From Pelagibacterium lacus (GTDB taxonomy: Bacteria; Pseudomonadota; Alphaproteobacteria; Rhizobiales; Devosiaceae), in contig NZ_QQNH01000001.1 in the NCBI RefSeq assembly GCF_003345525.1, forward strand, positions 186,001-250,000: 64,000 bases of DNA, in the 5' to 3' direction. A program made the position numbers and the translations under genes. Within the stretch, counting starts at the first letter, position 1. Each line of letters opens with the position of its first letter. Below, one piece after another: positions 15,379 to 24,353 of the stretch. The notes under the pieces are model-generated. The model made no database searches. It saw nothing but the letters and a program-made list of their open reading frames with translations, and was not told the DNA's origin.

Positions 15379-16500
15379 TCACGGGGCGTTTCTGCCGAAG
15401 CCGAAACCGCCCTCGCGCCCGGTCTGGCCGCGATGGCGGAGGAAATGGTCGGCGAGAACGCAGGCCATCATGGCCTCCCCGATGGGAACGGCGCGAATGC
15501 CGACGCACGGATCGTGGCGGCCCTTGGTGACGATATCGGCGTCCTCGTTATGGGTGGTCACCGTCTGGCGCGGGGTGAGGATCGAACTGGTGGGCTTGAC
15601 CGCGAAGCGCGCCACGATGGGGTCGCCATTGGAGATGCCGCCCAGAATGCCCCCGGCGTTGTTGGAGAGGAATTTGGGCAGCGGCCGCTCGGCCCGCATC
15701 TCGTCGGCGTTCTCCTCGCCGGTGAGTTCGGCGGCGTGCATGCCCTCGCCGATCTCGACGCCCTTGACGGCGTTGATCGACATGAAGGCCGAGGCGATAT
15801 CGGCGCTGAGCTTGCCATAGACCGGCGCGCCCCAGCCGGCCGGGACGCCCTCGGCCACCACCTCGATCACGGCGCCGACTGAGGAGCCGGCCTTGCGGAT
15901 GCCGTCGAGATAGGGCGCCCATTGCTCGGCAGCCCGGGCATCAGCGCAAAAGAACGGGTTGCGGCCGACTTCGTCCCAATCGAAATTGGCGTGATCGATG
16001 CGGTGCGGGCCGATCTGGATCAGCGAGGCGCGGATGGTGACGAAGGGAATGACCAGCCTCGCCACCGCGCCGGCAGCGACGCGGGCGGCGGTTTCGCGGG
16101 CCGAGGAGCGCCCGCCGCCGCGATAGTCGCGCAGGCCGTATTTCTGGAAATAGGTGTAGTCGGCGTGGCCGGGCCGGAACTTGTCGCGGATGTCGGAATA
16201 ATCCTTGGAGCGCTGGTCGATGTTCTCGATCAGCAGCGAAATGGGCGTGCCGGTGGTGCGCAGGCCATCGGTGCGCTCGTCCTCGAAGACGCCGGAGAGG
16301 ATCTTGACCTCGTCGGCCTCGCGGCGCTGGGTGGTGTAGCGCGACTGGCCGGGCTTGCGGCGATCGAGATCGCGCTGGATGGCTTCGGCGCTGATGGGAA
16401 GGCCCGGTGGACAGCCATCGACCACCACCCCGATCGCGGGCCCGTGGCTTTCACCCCAGGTGGTGAAGCGGAAGAGACGGCCGAAACTGTTGTCGCTCAT
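15379..16500 (-). CDS. aroC: Chorismate synthase
   Basis: A 373-residue enzyme converting EPSP to chorismate with reduced FMN, the last step of the shikimate pathway. The three family signatures are clear: '[21 protein letters not shown]' near residues 17-37, '[21 protein letters not shown]' in the middle, and '[23 protein letters not shown]' near residue 290. Full length. It lies 53 bases upstream of ribBX and about 170 bases downstream of the truncated globin gene, from which it is separated by a family 2 repeat. Confidence 0.96.
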   Translation of the reverse strand: MSDNSFGRLFRFTTWGESHGPAIGVVVDGCPPGLPISAEAIQRDLDRRKPGQSRYTTQRREADEVKILSGVFEDERTDGLRTTGTPISLLIENIDQRSKDYSDIRDKFRPGHADYTYFQKYGLRDYRGGGRSSARETAARVAAGAVARLVIPFVTIRASLIQIGPHRIDHANFDWDEVGRNPFFCADARAAEQWAPYLDGIRKAGSSVGAVIEVVAEGVPAGWGAPVYGKLSADIASAFMSINAVKGVEIGEGMHAAELTGEENADEMRAERPLPKFLSNNAGGILGGISNGDPIVARFAVKPTSSILTPRQTVTTHNEDADIVTKGRHDPCVGIRAVPIGEAMMACVLADHFLRHRGQTGREGGFGFGRNAP

Positions 16501-16607
16501 GGGCAGGGGATTCCTCAGCGTGGTGGCGCTGTTCTAGGCAGGCGCGCGGATGCGGTCAATGATGCGAAGGGTGGAGAGGGCGTGGCGGTGGTGTATGCTG
16601 AAGCGCT

Positions 16608-16667
16608 GCGCCCCCTCATCCGACCGCTTCGCGGCCACCTTCTCCCACAAGGGGAGAAGGGAAGATC
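16608..16667. repeat. Repeat family 2, copy A
   Basis: CCCCCTCATCCG followed by a small hairpin (CCGC-TTC-GCGG) and CCACC, then a 9-bp stem CCTTCTCCC/GGGAGAAGG with loop ACAAG. The element begins in the aroC upstream region and ends 3 bases before the globin stop codon. Matching copies are at 27134 and 42917. Confidence 0.85.
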
Positions 16668-16670
16668 CCG

Positions 16671-17093
16671 TCACACGCTGTGGCGGGGGGTGCGGAGGTC
16701 GCCGCGCAGGGTGCCGATGGCGATTTCGAAATTGTCGGCGATGCGGTTGGCCCGGATCATGAATTCATGCGCGATCTCGGGGCCGAAGATCTCGGTGGCG
16801 GTCTGTTCGAACAGGGCCAGCCAGCGGTCGAAATGGACCGGCTCGAGCGGCAGGCGCAGATGGGGGTTGAGGGGACGGCCGGAATAGCGGCCGGTGCGCA
16901 GCATGATGGAGGACCAGAAATCGGTGATCTGGGCCAGGTGGTGGTCCCAGTCGTCGACGGCGCGGTTGAAGATGGGGCCGATCAAATCGTCCTCGCGGGC
17001 CCGGCCGTAAAAGGTCGTCACCAGAAGCGCGATATCGGGATCGGTGATATCGGGATGGGCCACGCCGGGGCGAGTCAGCGGATTGTCATCCAT
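16671..17093 (-). CDS. Group III truncated hemoglobin
   Basis: A 140-residue protein of the TrHb3/Ctb type. It reads 'ITDPDIALLVTTFYGRAREDDLIGPIFNRAV' (helices A-B), 'WDHHLAQITDFWSSIMLRTGRYSGRPLNPHLRLPLEPVHFDRWLALFEQTATEIF' (helices C to G). The proximal heme His is probably in 'EPVHFDRW', and the His of 'NPHLRLP' is also conserved in the group. These globins bind oxygen or NO; the role is not proven in most species. The start is set at MDDNPLTR, because earlier in-frame codons lie within the phosphatase gene. It is 20 bases after that gene, in the same direction. Confidence 0.88.
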   Translation of the reverse strand: MDDNPLTRPGVAHPDITDPDIALLVTTFYGRAREDDLIGPIFNRAVDDWDHHLAQITDFWSSIMLRTGRYSGRPLNPHLRLPLEPVHFDRWLALFEQTATEIFGPEIAHEFMIRANRIADNFEIAIGTLRGDLRTPRHSV

Positions 17094-17113
17094 CGATGCG
17101 CCCTCCCCTTGCG

Positions 17114-17740
17114 CTACCAGGTCTTCTGCGCGGCGTGCAGCGTCATGCCGCCGCCGGTGAAATGGGCGATGACCCCTTGCGGCGGGGCCCAGTTGAGCAC
17201 TTCGCCCCGCCCCACGCCCTCGACCAGATGGCGCAGGACGCGCAGCACCCCACCATGGGCGACGATGATCGAATGATCGGTCAGGCGCTGGGCGAAATCG
17301 GTGAGGCGCGCGGCGAGGTCCTCGTAATTCTCGCCCTCGTCGGGACGGAAATTCCAATAGCCGGCGTCGCGCTGGCCTGGCGCCAGCGCCTCGCGCTCGC
17401 GGGCGATCTCCTCATGCAGCAGGCCCTCGAACTTGCCGAAGGAAATCTCGACCAAGCGCTGGTCGTAGACGACGTCGGGCAAGGGCATGTCGAAGGCGGC
17501 GCGCATGCGCTCCATGGTCTCGCGCGCCCGGCCGAGCGGGGAGGCATACCAATGGAAGGAGGCCGGATCGGCGCCGGCTTCCTCAAGCAGGTAGCGCAGC
17601 AGGACGCCTGAGGAATCGGCCTGCTTGCGGCCGGTGGCGTTGAGGGGGATATCGCGGCTGCCCTGATAGCGCCGTTCACGGTTCCAGTCGGTTTCCCCGT
17701 GACGCGCAAAATAGAAATCGGGCCAGGTCACCTGGTGCAT
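17114..17740 (-). CDS. Histidine phosphatase family protein
   Basis: A 208-residue member of the phosphoglycerate mutase-like superfamily. The catalytic RHG motif is at residues 13-15 ('FYFARHGETDWNRERRYQGSRD'), the acid region near 'LVEISFGKFEGLLHEEI', and the second catalytic His in 'IIVAHGGVLRVL'. It could be a cofactor-dependent mutase or a phosphatase with another substrate. It lies between fabI and the globin gene on the same strand; fabI next to a gene of this family is common in Hyphomicrobiales. Confidence 0.9.
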   Translation of the reverse strand: MHQVTWPDFYFARHGETDWNRERRYQGSRDIPLNATGRKQADSSGVLLRYLLEEAGADPASFHWYASPLGRARETMERMRAAFDMPLPDVVYDQRLVEISFGKFEGLLHEEIAREREALAPGQRDAGYWNFRPDEGENYEDLAARLTDFAQRLTDHSIIVAHGGVLRVLRHLVEGVGRGEVLNWAPPQGVIAHFTGGGMTLHAAQKTW

Positions 17741-17807
17741 GGCAAATATGAGCTCGACTTTTCAAAAATTGGTCCGGGGCGCATCCTGCACCCCGAATGT
17801 GACGGAT

Positions 17808-18611
17808 TTACTCTGATGCGCCGCCCTTGGGGGGCAGGGCCTTCATGCCGATGATGTTGTAGCCGGAATCCACGTAGTGGATTTCGCCGGTGACCCCGCT
17901 GGCCAGATCGGACAGCAGGTAGAGCGCGGAATTGCCCACCTCGTCGATGGAGACGTTCTTGCGCAGGGGGGCGTTCTCCTCGTTCCATTTCAGCATCTCG
18001 CGCAGGTCGGAAATGCCCGAGGCGGCGAGGGTCTTGATGGGACCGGCGGAAATGGCGTTGACGCGGATGCCCTGGGGCCCGAGATCGGAAGCGAGATAGC
18101 GCACGGACGCCTCGAGCGCGGCCTTGGCGACGCCCATGACGTTGTAATTGGGCAGGACCTTCTCGGCGCCGTAATAGGTGAGGGTCAGGATCGAGCCGCC
18201 GGCATCCATCATCGCCTCGGCGCGCTTGGCCAGCGCGGTGAGCGAAAACACCGAAATGTTCATGGTCAGGCTGAAATTGCCCGGGGTGGTGTCGACATAG
18301 CGGCCCTCCAGCTCTTCCTTGTTGGAAAAGCCGATGGCGTGGACGAGGAAATCGAGCTTGCCCCATTGGGATTTGAGGACGTTGAACACCGCGTCCATGG
18401 CGTCGGGGTCGGTCACGTCGCAGGGCAGGACCAGTTCGGAGCCGAATTCGGCGGCGATGGGCTGGACACGGCGATGCAGCGCTTCGCCCTGATAGGTGAA
18501 GGCCATTTCCGCGCCCTGGGCGTGCAGGGCCTTGGCGATGCCATAGGCGATGGAGCGGTTGTTGGCGACGCCCATGACGAGCCCGCGCTTGCCTTGCATC
18601 AACCCAGCCAT
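17808..18611 (-). CDS. fabI: Enoyl-[acyl-carrier-protein] reductase (NADH)
   Basis: A 267-residue short-chain dehydrogenase-type enzyme for the last reduction of each fatty-acid elongation cycle. The N-terminal 'GKRGLVMGVANNRSIAYGIAKAL' is the FabI form of the nucleotide motif, and 'FLVHAIGFSNK' and 'LTYYGAEKVLPNYNVMGVAKAALEASVRYLA' carry the Tyr-x6-Lys active site. The start MAGLMQGK matches the usual FabI N-terminus; in-frame codons further upstream would enter the divergent gene. The FAD oxidase gene is divergent. Confidence 0.96.
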   Translation of the reverse strand: MAGLMQGKRGLVMGVANNRSIAYGIAKALHAQGAEMAFTYQGEALHRRVQPIAAEFGSELVLPCDVTDPDAMDAVFNVLKSQWGKLDFLVHAIGFSNKEELEGRYVDTTPGNFSLTMNISVFSLTALAKRAEAMMDAGGSILTLTYYGAEKVLPNYNVMGVAKAALEASVRYLASDLGPQGIRVNAISAGPIKTLAASGISDLREMLKWNEENAPLRKNVSIDEVGNSALYLLSDLASGVTGEIHYVDSGYNIIGMKALPPKGGASE

Positions 18612-18758
18612 GATGTTCTCCGATGATCGTTGCGTTATGGCCGGTTTTGGCACAGGGGATGGGAACGGGCAAGGTGGGATAGCGATTGCCCGGCTGGCGT
18701 TGCCCCGTTGCGCCATGCGATGAACCGAACCGACCGATTGCCAAGAAAGCCCTTTGCC

Positions 18759-20171
18759 ATGCCCCTGTCCAAAGACCAGATCGTCCCCGCCCTGATCACG
18801 CTGCTGGGCGCCGATTCCGTGAGGTTCGAAGAGGCCGAGATGGAAGGCTATCTCGCCGAGCCGCGGCGGCGGTTCAAAACCAGCGCCAGGGCCGTCGCCC
18901 TGCCCCGCACGGTGGCCGAGGTGCAGGCGGTGATGGAATGGGCCCATGAGGTGGGCGTGCATGTGGTGCCCCAGGCGGGCAATACCGGGCTGGTGGGCGG
19001 ACAGGTGCCGCTCTATGGCGACGAGGTGATCGTTTCGGTCTCCCGGCTGGGGGGCACGCGGCATGTGGACGCGGCGGCGGGGCACATGACGCTCAATGCG
19101 GGGACCACGCTCGAGGAGGCCCACAGGATCGCCGAGGCGGCGGGGATGCTGTTCCCCCTCTATATCGCCTCACAGGGTTCGGCGCGGATCGGGGGCGTCT
19201 TGGGCTCCAATGCCGGCGGGGTGCAGGTGCTCTCCTATGGCACGGCGCGCGAATTGTGCCTCGGCGTCGAGGCGGTGCTGGCGGACGGGTCGATCTATAA
19301 CGGGCTCGGATCGCTGCGCAAGGACAATACGGGATACGACCTCAAGGACCTGTTCGTGGGGTCGGAAGGGACGCTGGGGATCATCACCGCGGCGACGCTG
19401 AAACTGTTTCCCAAGCCCGACCATCACGAAACGGCGCTGCTCAACGTGGCCGGGCCCGAGGCGGCGCTGGCGCTGTTCACCCGGCTGCGGGAGCGGGCCG
19501 GATCGACGCTGACTGCGTTCGAATTGATGCCGCGCATCGGGTTCGATTTCCAGCTCAAACACAAGATGATCGCGCAGGACCCCACGGCGGAACGTTCGGA
19601 CTGGTATGTGCTGGCGGAAATCTCGGTGCCCAGGGGCATGGGGGACGGCGGGCTGGCCGCCATGCTGGAAACGGCGATGGAGGCCGGGCTGGTCGGCAAC
19701 GGGGTGATGGCCGAATCGCTGGCGCAGCGGGAGGCATTCTGGACGGCGCGGGAGCAGATGAGCGAGGTGCAATCGAAGGAAGGCGCCTCGATCAAGCACG
19801 ACGTCTCGGTGCCGGTGGCGGCGGTGCCCGAACTGATTGCGCGGGGCAGCGCGGCGGCCAAGGCCGTGGTGCCCGGCATCCGCCCGGTGCCGTTCGGGCA
19901 TCTGGGCGATGGCAATATCCACTTCAACTTCTCGGTGCCCGAAGGGGGCGACAACGCCGAGTTCATGGCGCGCGACGAGGCGGTGCACGCGGCCATCTAC
20001 AAGGTGGTGCTGGAGATGGGGGGATCGATTTCGGCCGAGCACGGCATTGGGCAGCTCAAGACCGCGCTGCTCAAAGAGGTCAAGGACCCCACGGCGCTCA
20101 AGATGATGCGGGCGATCAAATCGGCGCTCGATCCGAAGGGAATTCTCAATCCGGGCAAGATGCTGGGGTAG
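18759..20171 (+). CDS. FAD-linked oxidase, D-2-hydroxyacid dehydrogenase type
   Basis: A 470-residue flavoprotein of the GlcD/D-lactate/D-2-hydroxyglutarate dehydrogenase family. The N-terminal FAD domain has 'VVPQAGNTGLVGGQVP', 'ASQGSARIGGVLGSNAGGVQVLSYG' and 'GSEGTLGIITAATLKLFP'. The C-terminal substrate domain has 'FGHLGDGNIHFNF' and ends with 'AEHGIGQLK...DPKGILNPGKML'. It would oxidise a D-2-hydroxyacid and reduce ETF or a quinone pathway; the window also encodes ETF-QO. Start at MPLSKDQ; MNRTDRLPRK is a longer alternative. The hemerythrin gene follows after 60 bases. Confidence 0.9.
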   Translation: MPLSKDQIVPALITLLGADSVRFEEAEMEGYLAEPRRRFKTSARAVALPRTVAEVQAVMEWAHEVGVHVVPQAGNTGLVGGQVPLYGDEVIVSVSRLGGTRHVDAAAGHMTLNAGTTLEEAHRIAEAAGMLFPLYIASQGSARIGGVLGSNAGGVQVLSYGTARELCLGVEAVLADGSIYNGLGSLRKDNTGYDLKDLFVGSEGTLGIITAATLKLFPKPDHHETALLNVAGPEAALALFTRLRERAGSTLTAFELMPRIGFDFQLKHKMIAQDPTAERSDWYVLAEISVPRGMGDGGLAAMLETAMEAGLVGNGVMAESLAQREAFWTAREQMSEVQSKEGASIKHDVSVPVAAVPELIARGSAAAKAVVPGIRPVPFGHLGDGNIHFNFSVPEGGDNAEFMARDEAVHAAIYKVVLEMGGSISAEHGIGQLKTALLKEVKDPTALKMMRAIKSALDPKGILNPGKMLG

Positions 20172-20231
20172 CAATCGGGGCGACAATGCCTAGATTGGGG
20201 AGCCCATCAACCCCAGGCCTCACACCTCCCC

Positions 20232-20789
20232 ATGCTTCTCGATATTTCCTTTCTCGACGATTCCACGCGTCCGTCCGCGCCCAAGCTCGATGTCACCCCA
20301 GATCAGAAGGTGTATGGGCGGCACCTCAAGATGATCCACGACCATTTGCGGCAGAATACGGGCATGCTGCGCGGGCTGATCGACGAGATCATGGCCGGGC
20401 ACAAAACGCCCGAGCAGGTCACCGAAGAGACCGAAGCGCTGGCCATGGTCAGCAATTATCGCCGGTTCGGCAATCTGTGCGGCCAGCATTGCCAGGTGGT
20501 GCACACCCATCATTCGATCGAGGATGCGGGGTTCTTCCCGGCGCTGTCGCAAAAGGGCGAGGCGTGGAAGAAGGTGACCGACCGCCTCATCGCCGAGCAC
20601 GAGGTGGTGCATGCCCTGCTGGTCAAGCTGATCGACGCGCTCAACACGCTTGTGCGCACGCCGAGCCAGGCCAATTTCGAAGCCGCCGTGGACATCAACG
20701 ACGCGCTGGAGCGCGTGCTGCTGTCCCATCTGGGCTATGAAGAAGAGTCGATCGGCGACGCGCTGGGGTATTTCAAGATCTGGGCCTAA
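20232..20789 (+). CDS. Hemerythrin HHE domain protein
   Basis: A 185-residue four-helix protein with the di-iron ligand pattern of hemerythrin-like domains: His in 'LKMIHDHLRQN', 'VVHTHHSIEDAGFFPAL' (His-His plus Glu/Asp), 'DRLIAEHEVVHALLVKLI' and 'LLSHLGYEEESIGDAL'. It may bind oxygen or NO or take part in iron or redox sensing; nothing more specific can be read. The stop codon overlaps that of the convergent secreted protein gene by 4 bases. Confidence 0.85.
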   Translation: MLLDISFLDDSTRPSAPKLDVTPDQKVYGRHLKMIHDHLRQNTGMLRGLIDEIMAGHKTPEQVTEETEALAMVSNYRRFGNLCGQHCQVVHTHHSIEDAGFFPALSQKGEAWKKVTDRLIAEHEVVHALLVKLIDALNTLVRTPSQANFEAAVDINDALERVLLSHLGYEEESIGDALGYFKIWA

Positions 20790-22468
20790 TCCAACGCACC
20801 TGAACCCGAAACCAGCCGCGCCTCGATTTCGAACAGGTCGAACAGGCGTTCGGGCTCGGCTTCGCTAGCCATGAAGCTGTGGATGGAGACCGATGCGCCA
20901 TCGGCGGGGACGGCGCTGAGGGTGAGCGTGCCGCCGCCCTGGAAAAAGCGGGCTATGGTTGCGGCGATCGCGGCCATTTCCGGGGTCGTCTCGTCGGAGA
21001 CGAGCTCTTCGACCAGTTGCTTGGCGAGTTGGGAGCGCAATTGCGCCGGCGTCGTGTCCGCCTCGCCGGTCAAGGCCTCGAATTCCGCCATGCGCTCGAT
21101 GAGCCCCGAATCGGTGAATTCGAGCTGCATGGGACCGACCCCAAGGGCGAGGAGCGAGAGCAACTGGGCGGATTCCTCGTAGGAGAACAGCGTATCGCTG
21201 GCCCCGGTGAGGGTGGCCGACAGAGTGAAGGCGGCGAGATCGCCCCATTGATAGTGGAACGAATCCAGCGCGATGGTGCGGCTCTCGCGATCCCAGCGCA
21301 GGGCGCCGCGATAGCTCATCGGGGTCTCGACGATGAGCCGGGTCAGGCTTTCCATTTCCGGGGACTGGACCATGGAATCCGCGAGCGCCAGTTCGAGGGT
21401 CTGGTCGCGCAACTCGACGACGATGCCGGTGGGCAGGCCGTTGAGCCAGCCGTCGAAGTCGAGGCTGAAGCCGTCAATGGCGACCCGCATGCGGCCATAG
21501 GCGCCGCTGTCGGGGATTTCGGCGCGGATGTCGGTGATCGAAAAGCCCGAGAAATGCGGGACGAATCGGCGGGCATTCTCAAAACTGTCCTCGAGCCCCC
21601 GGGCGGCGGCTTCGAGCACATGGGCGTAATCGATGCTGCCGAAGGTCATGGTGCCGAAGGCCACACGGCCGATATCGCCCTGGGTTTCGACCTGCATGTC
21701 GAAGCCGGTCAGTAGGGTTTCGGGCCAGAGGCCCGGCGTTATGGCGTCCATGGAGAAGGCGGCGAGGGTGAAGGCGAGGCCTTCTTCGCCCTCGCTCATG
21801 CCCTTGCAGGCGCTGCCACGGGTTTCGAGGCCATCGAATTCGAGGCCGGAAAAGAAGGTGCGCAGCGCCTCCTGGGTGCGTTGGTCGTCGCCCTCTACGG
21901 CCTGCCAGTCGATGGCCGGAACCACCAGACGCCCCAGTTGCAGGCCCTCATTGCTGCATTTGACCTCGGGCGTGGTGAGGGTGGCGGCGCCGAAATCGGC
22001 GGCGGAAAAGAGCGCAAGAGGCGTGCCTGACGCGTCGGGCAGCATTTGGGAAAGGGCGAGCACGGCGCCGAGGTCGAGATTGGAGATGGTGAAAGGACCG
22101 AAGCTGCCGGCCACGCCTTCGGCATCCTCGACCTCCATGCGCCCGATGGCGAGAGAGGCGACGACGCCGTCCTCGACGCCCTCAAGGGCGATGTCAAGGA
22201 AGCGGACGCGGGGCTGGTGCGCCCCCTGCCCCCGATATTCGAGCTCGGGGATGGAAATGGAGCGGGCGTCGAGGTCGGCCAGCGCCTGGGCATGATCGGC
22301 GATGCCGCCCTTGAGGATGGCGGCCAGCGCCTCGGCCTCAAGGCTGGAGTCCACCGCCGCGATGGCCTCCGCCGTGATCGTGGTGACCGGCTGGGCCATG
22401 GCCGGGGCGGCGGCGAGGGCGATGCCCGAAACGAGGGCACCGGCGAAAAGGGGGACTCGGGGGTTCAT
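20786..22468 (-). CDS. Large secreted protein of unknown function
   Basis: A 560-residue protein with a signal peptide (MNPRVPLFAGALVSGIALAAAPAMA-Q). The mature part is acidic and rich in alternating beta-type segments ('LDIALEGVEDGVVASLAIGRMEVEDAEG', 'RVAFGTMTFGSIDYAHVLEAAARGLED', 'MRVAIDGFSLDFDGWLNGLPTGI'), a layout like periplasmic beta-rich repeat proteins. No named domain is recognised, and no membrane segment follows the signal peptide. A GGAG 8 bases before MNPRVP supports this start over one 6 bases upstream. It stands alone. Confidence 0.7.
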   Translation of the reverse strand: MNPRVPLFAGALVSGIALAAAPAMAQPVTTITAEAIAAVDSSLEAEALAAILKGGIADHAQALADLDARSISIPELEYRGQGAHQPRVRFLDIALEGVEDGVVASLAIGRMEVEDAEGVAGSFGPFTISNLDLGAVLALSQMLPDASGTPLALFSAADFGAATLTTPEVKCSNEGLQLGRLVVPAIDWQAVEGDDQRTQEALRTFFSGLEFDGLETRGSACKGMSEGEEGLAFTLAAFSMDAITPGLWPETLLTGFDMQVETQGDIGRVAFGTMTFGSIDYAHVLEAAARGLEDSFENARRFVPHFSGFSITDIRAEIPDSGAYGRMRVAIDGFSLDFDGWLNGLPTGIVVELRDQTLELALADSMVQSPEMESLTRLIVETPMSYRGALRWDRESRTIALDSFHYQWGDLAAFTLSATLTGASDTLFSYEESAQLLSLLALGVGPMQLEFTDSGLIERMAEFEALTGEADTTPAQLRSQLAKQLVEELVSDETTPEMAAIAATIARFFQGGGTLTLSAVPADGASVSIHSFMASEAEPERLFDLFEIEARLVSGSGALD

Positions 22469-22544
22469 GATCATGCTCCGCACGCCTTGCACCCCTCTTG
22501 TGCCAGAGATGGGCATGCGGGCTCAACCGTCCGCGGCGTGGATT

Positions 22545-22778
22545 TCAGGCGACGAGGCCTTCATCGGACCCATCGGAGGCCTCGAAGGACTGGGCCAGCT
22601 CGGCCGCACCCTCGACGACGGCGCGCGCGGCATCGCGGGCCGCCTCGATGGTTTCGAAGACCTGGCCATCGAGCGAGAACACGCCGAGCTTGACGGCGAG
22701 GAAGCGAAAATCCCCGCCATTGGGAACGACGACGCCCTGGGGCTCACCGGCAACTGAGATAACGATTGGCTTGGTCAT
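22545..22778 (-). CDS. Hypothetical 77-residue protein
   Basis: A small acidic cytoplasmic protein: 'MTKPIVISVAGEPQGVVVPNGGDFRFLAVKLGVFSLDGQVFETIEAARDAARAVVEGAAELAQSFE' in pieces. It looks like a beta-rich N-terminal half followed by one helix. Codon use is like its neighbours. No family is recognised. A GTG 12 bases upstream is an alternative start. It is 76 bases upstream of the secreted protein gene and may be cotranscribed with it. Confidence 0.55.
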   Translation of the reverse strand: MTKPIVISVAGEPQGVVVPNGGDFRFLAVKLGVFSLDGQVFETIEAARDAARAVVEGAAELAQSFEASDGSDEGLVA

Positions 22779-23153
22779 GGCGATAAACACTCTGCGATAT
22801 ACGACTCCGCCCAGCGCCGTGAGCGGTAGCTAACAGTCCAATGTGAGGGTCTTGTGACGTTGGCGGCAGCTAGAGCTGCGATACTCGCCAGTGGGTCCAG
22901 GAGCGACACATGAGACCGGCGCGTTTAAGTCGTACGCAAAGGTTCTCGGACGCGGTCAGGCGTGCCCATGCAGTTCGTGTTACCATTTTGCCGTTCTCCA
23001 GCCTGACCTCGGGGCCCCCGCAAGGGGTGCCACGCGATCTTGATATCAAGCTTTGGGGAAAAAATCGAGCAGCTTTATGCCCTTCGAGGGCGCGCTCGTG
23101 AAATTTCCTGCCGGTCCAACGCCGGAGGGGAGAACGGGTTCCGGGGCGAAAGG
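22779..23153. other. 375-base intergenic stretch with hairpins, no supported gene
   Basis: The stretch is less GC-rich than its surroundings. It holds CAGCT-AG-AGCTG (22867-22878), a hairpin near 23014-23032 in which CCCC-GCAA-GGGG is extended by GGC/GCC around a single mismatch, and the perfect palindrome CTTGATATCAAG (23039-23050). A 63-codon frame from ATG 22910 has a plausible GGAG seven bases upstream, but its product looks like noise. A small RNA is possible; no known RNA family was recognised. Confidence 0.4.
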
Positions 23154-23897
23154 CTAAAAAAGGTCCAGCTGGCCGGAGATTTTCGGCTTGACTTTCATTG
23201 GCTTATTCCGGGGCTCGTCGGAGAGAATCTCGGAGACCGGTTCGATCAGCTCGGGGCCGTCATTGGCTGCGGAATTGACCCGGGTGGAAACCGGATGGGC
23301 CGCCATCACCCCTTCGGGCTGCGGCAGAATGGGGCGCGCCGCCTCCGCGAATCGCACGCCGCGGACGTCGAGCCAGGCGTCGATCTCGCTCCCCTTGAGG
23401 ATGGCGGGCATGCGGTGATGGATATGGGCCACATCGGGCCCGGCGGGAACGGTGATGGTGGCGACGGTATCGACCTCCTCGCCCTCGGGGCCGGTCCAGT
23501 TGGTATAGAGCCCGGCCAGCGCCATGGGCTCGCCCGAGCGCAGGGTGATGTAATAGGGTTGCTTCTTGCCATTGGGCAGGGCGTGCCATTCGTAATAGCC
23601 CGAGGCGGGCAGGATGCAGCGTCCGTGATTGACCGCATCGCGAAAGGCGGGCTTTTGTGCCATGGTCTCGGCACGGGCATTGACCAGCAGGGGGAATTCG
23701 CGCGGGTCCTTGACCCAATGGGGCACCAGTCCCCAGCGGGCCAATCTGGCGCGGCGCTCGCCGGCCTCGGTCCAGACGGCGATCACCGGCTGGGTGGGAG
23801 CGATATTGTAGCGCGGCACGGAGTCGATTAGATTGGCGTATCCAAAGATCTGGCGCATGGCCTCGTGAGGCAGAGTAACGGCGTAACGTCCACACAT
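23154..23897 (-). CDS. SRAP family protein (HMCES/YedK-like abasic-site DNA-protein crosslinker)
   Basis: A 247-residue protein. It begins MCGRYAVT; after removal of Met, Cys2 is the catalytic N-terminal residue that forms a thiazolidine with abasic sites in single-stranded DNA. Other active-site segments are visible: 'LVNARAETM' (Asn), 'ILPASGYYEWH' (Glu) and 'VAHIHHRMPAIL' (His). An ATG six bases upstream would put Cys at position 4 and is therefore rejected as the start. It protects abasic sites at replication forks; family members are often SOS-linked, but I see no SOS box here. The Nudix gene is divergent. Confidence 0.92.
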   Translation of the reverse strand: MCGRYAVTLPHEAMRQIFGYANLIDSVPRYNIAPTQPVIAVWTEAGERRARLARWGLVPHWVKDPREFPLLVNARAETMAQKPAFRDAVNHGRCILPASGYYEWHALPNGKKQPYYITLRSGEPMALAGLYTNWTGPEGEEVDTVATITVPAGPDVAHIHHRMPAILKGSEIDAWLDVRGVRFAEAARPILPQPEGVMAAHPVSTRVNSAANDGPELIEPVSEILSDEPRNKPMKVKPKISGQLDLF

Positions 23898-23945
23898 GAG
23901 CATATCGTCCTGTTCCAGTTCCCTTATAGCAGCGGTTGACCCCCG

Positions 23946-24353
23946 ATGAAGCCCGATGCCTGTTCGATCGGACTTTTCCACGGCGGGGAGGTGCTGCTGA
24001 TCCAGCGCGCCCTGGCGCCGTTTTCCGGCCTGTGGACCTTTCCAGGCGGCCGGATGGAGAGCGGGGAAACCCCGCTGGAGTGCGTCAAGCGCGAGCTGTT
24101 CGAGGAAACCCGGCTGGTGGTCGACGACCCCATCGAGGTGCTGGTCGAAACCGTCGGCGAAGGCGCCAAAACCTATCGGCTGGCGGTGTTCGCCGCCGAA
24201 TGCCCGATGCGGGCGCCGATCACCAGCCACGAGATCACCGACTGGGAATGGGTGCCGATCGCGGACGTGCACGCCTTCCGCACCACCAGGAATCTCTGCG
24301 ACATCGTCGAGGCCTGCGCCGAGCGCCTGGGGCTGGCGCGGACCGCCCCATGA
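23946..24353 (+). CDS. Nudix hydrolase
   Basis: A 135-residue Nudix-fold enzyme. The Nudix box reads 'GGRMESGETPLECVKRELFEETRLVV': the G-x5-E-x7-RE-x2-EE core is intact, but the usual Gly after EE-x is Arg. 'FSGLWTFPGGRME' precedes it, as in ADP-ribose or mutT-like members. Substrates are nucleoside diphosphates linked to another moiety; which one is not predictable. Its stop overlaps the start of the next gene (ATGA). Confidence 0.88.
   Translation: MKPDACSIGLFHGGEVLLIQRALAPFSGLWTFPGGRMESGETPLECVKRELFEETRLVVDDPIEVLVETVGEGAKTYRLAVFAAECPMRAPITSHEITDWEWVPIADVHAFRTTRNLCDIVEACAERLGLARTAP

Noticed and set aside
22910-23101. 63-codon frame with a GGAG seven bases upstream
   Set aside because: The product is Arg/Ser/Pro-rich with no structural pattern and the region has hairpins instead; kept only as a remark on the intergenic stretch.
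23901-23903. ATG six bases upstream of the SRAP gene start
   Set aside because: SRAP proteins need Cys directly after the initiator Met; only the ATG at 23895-23897 gives MCGR.
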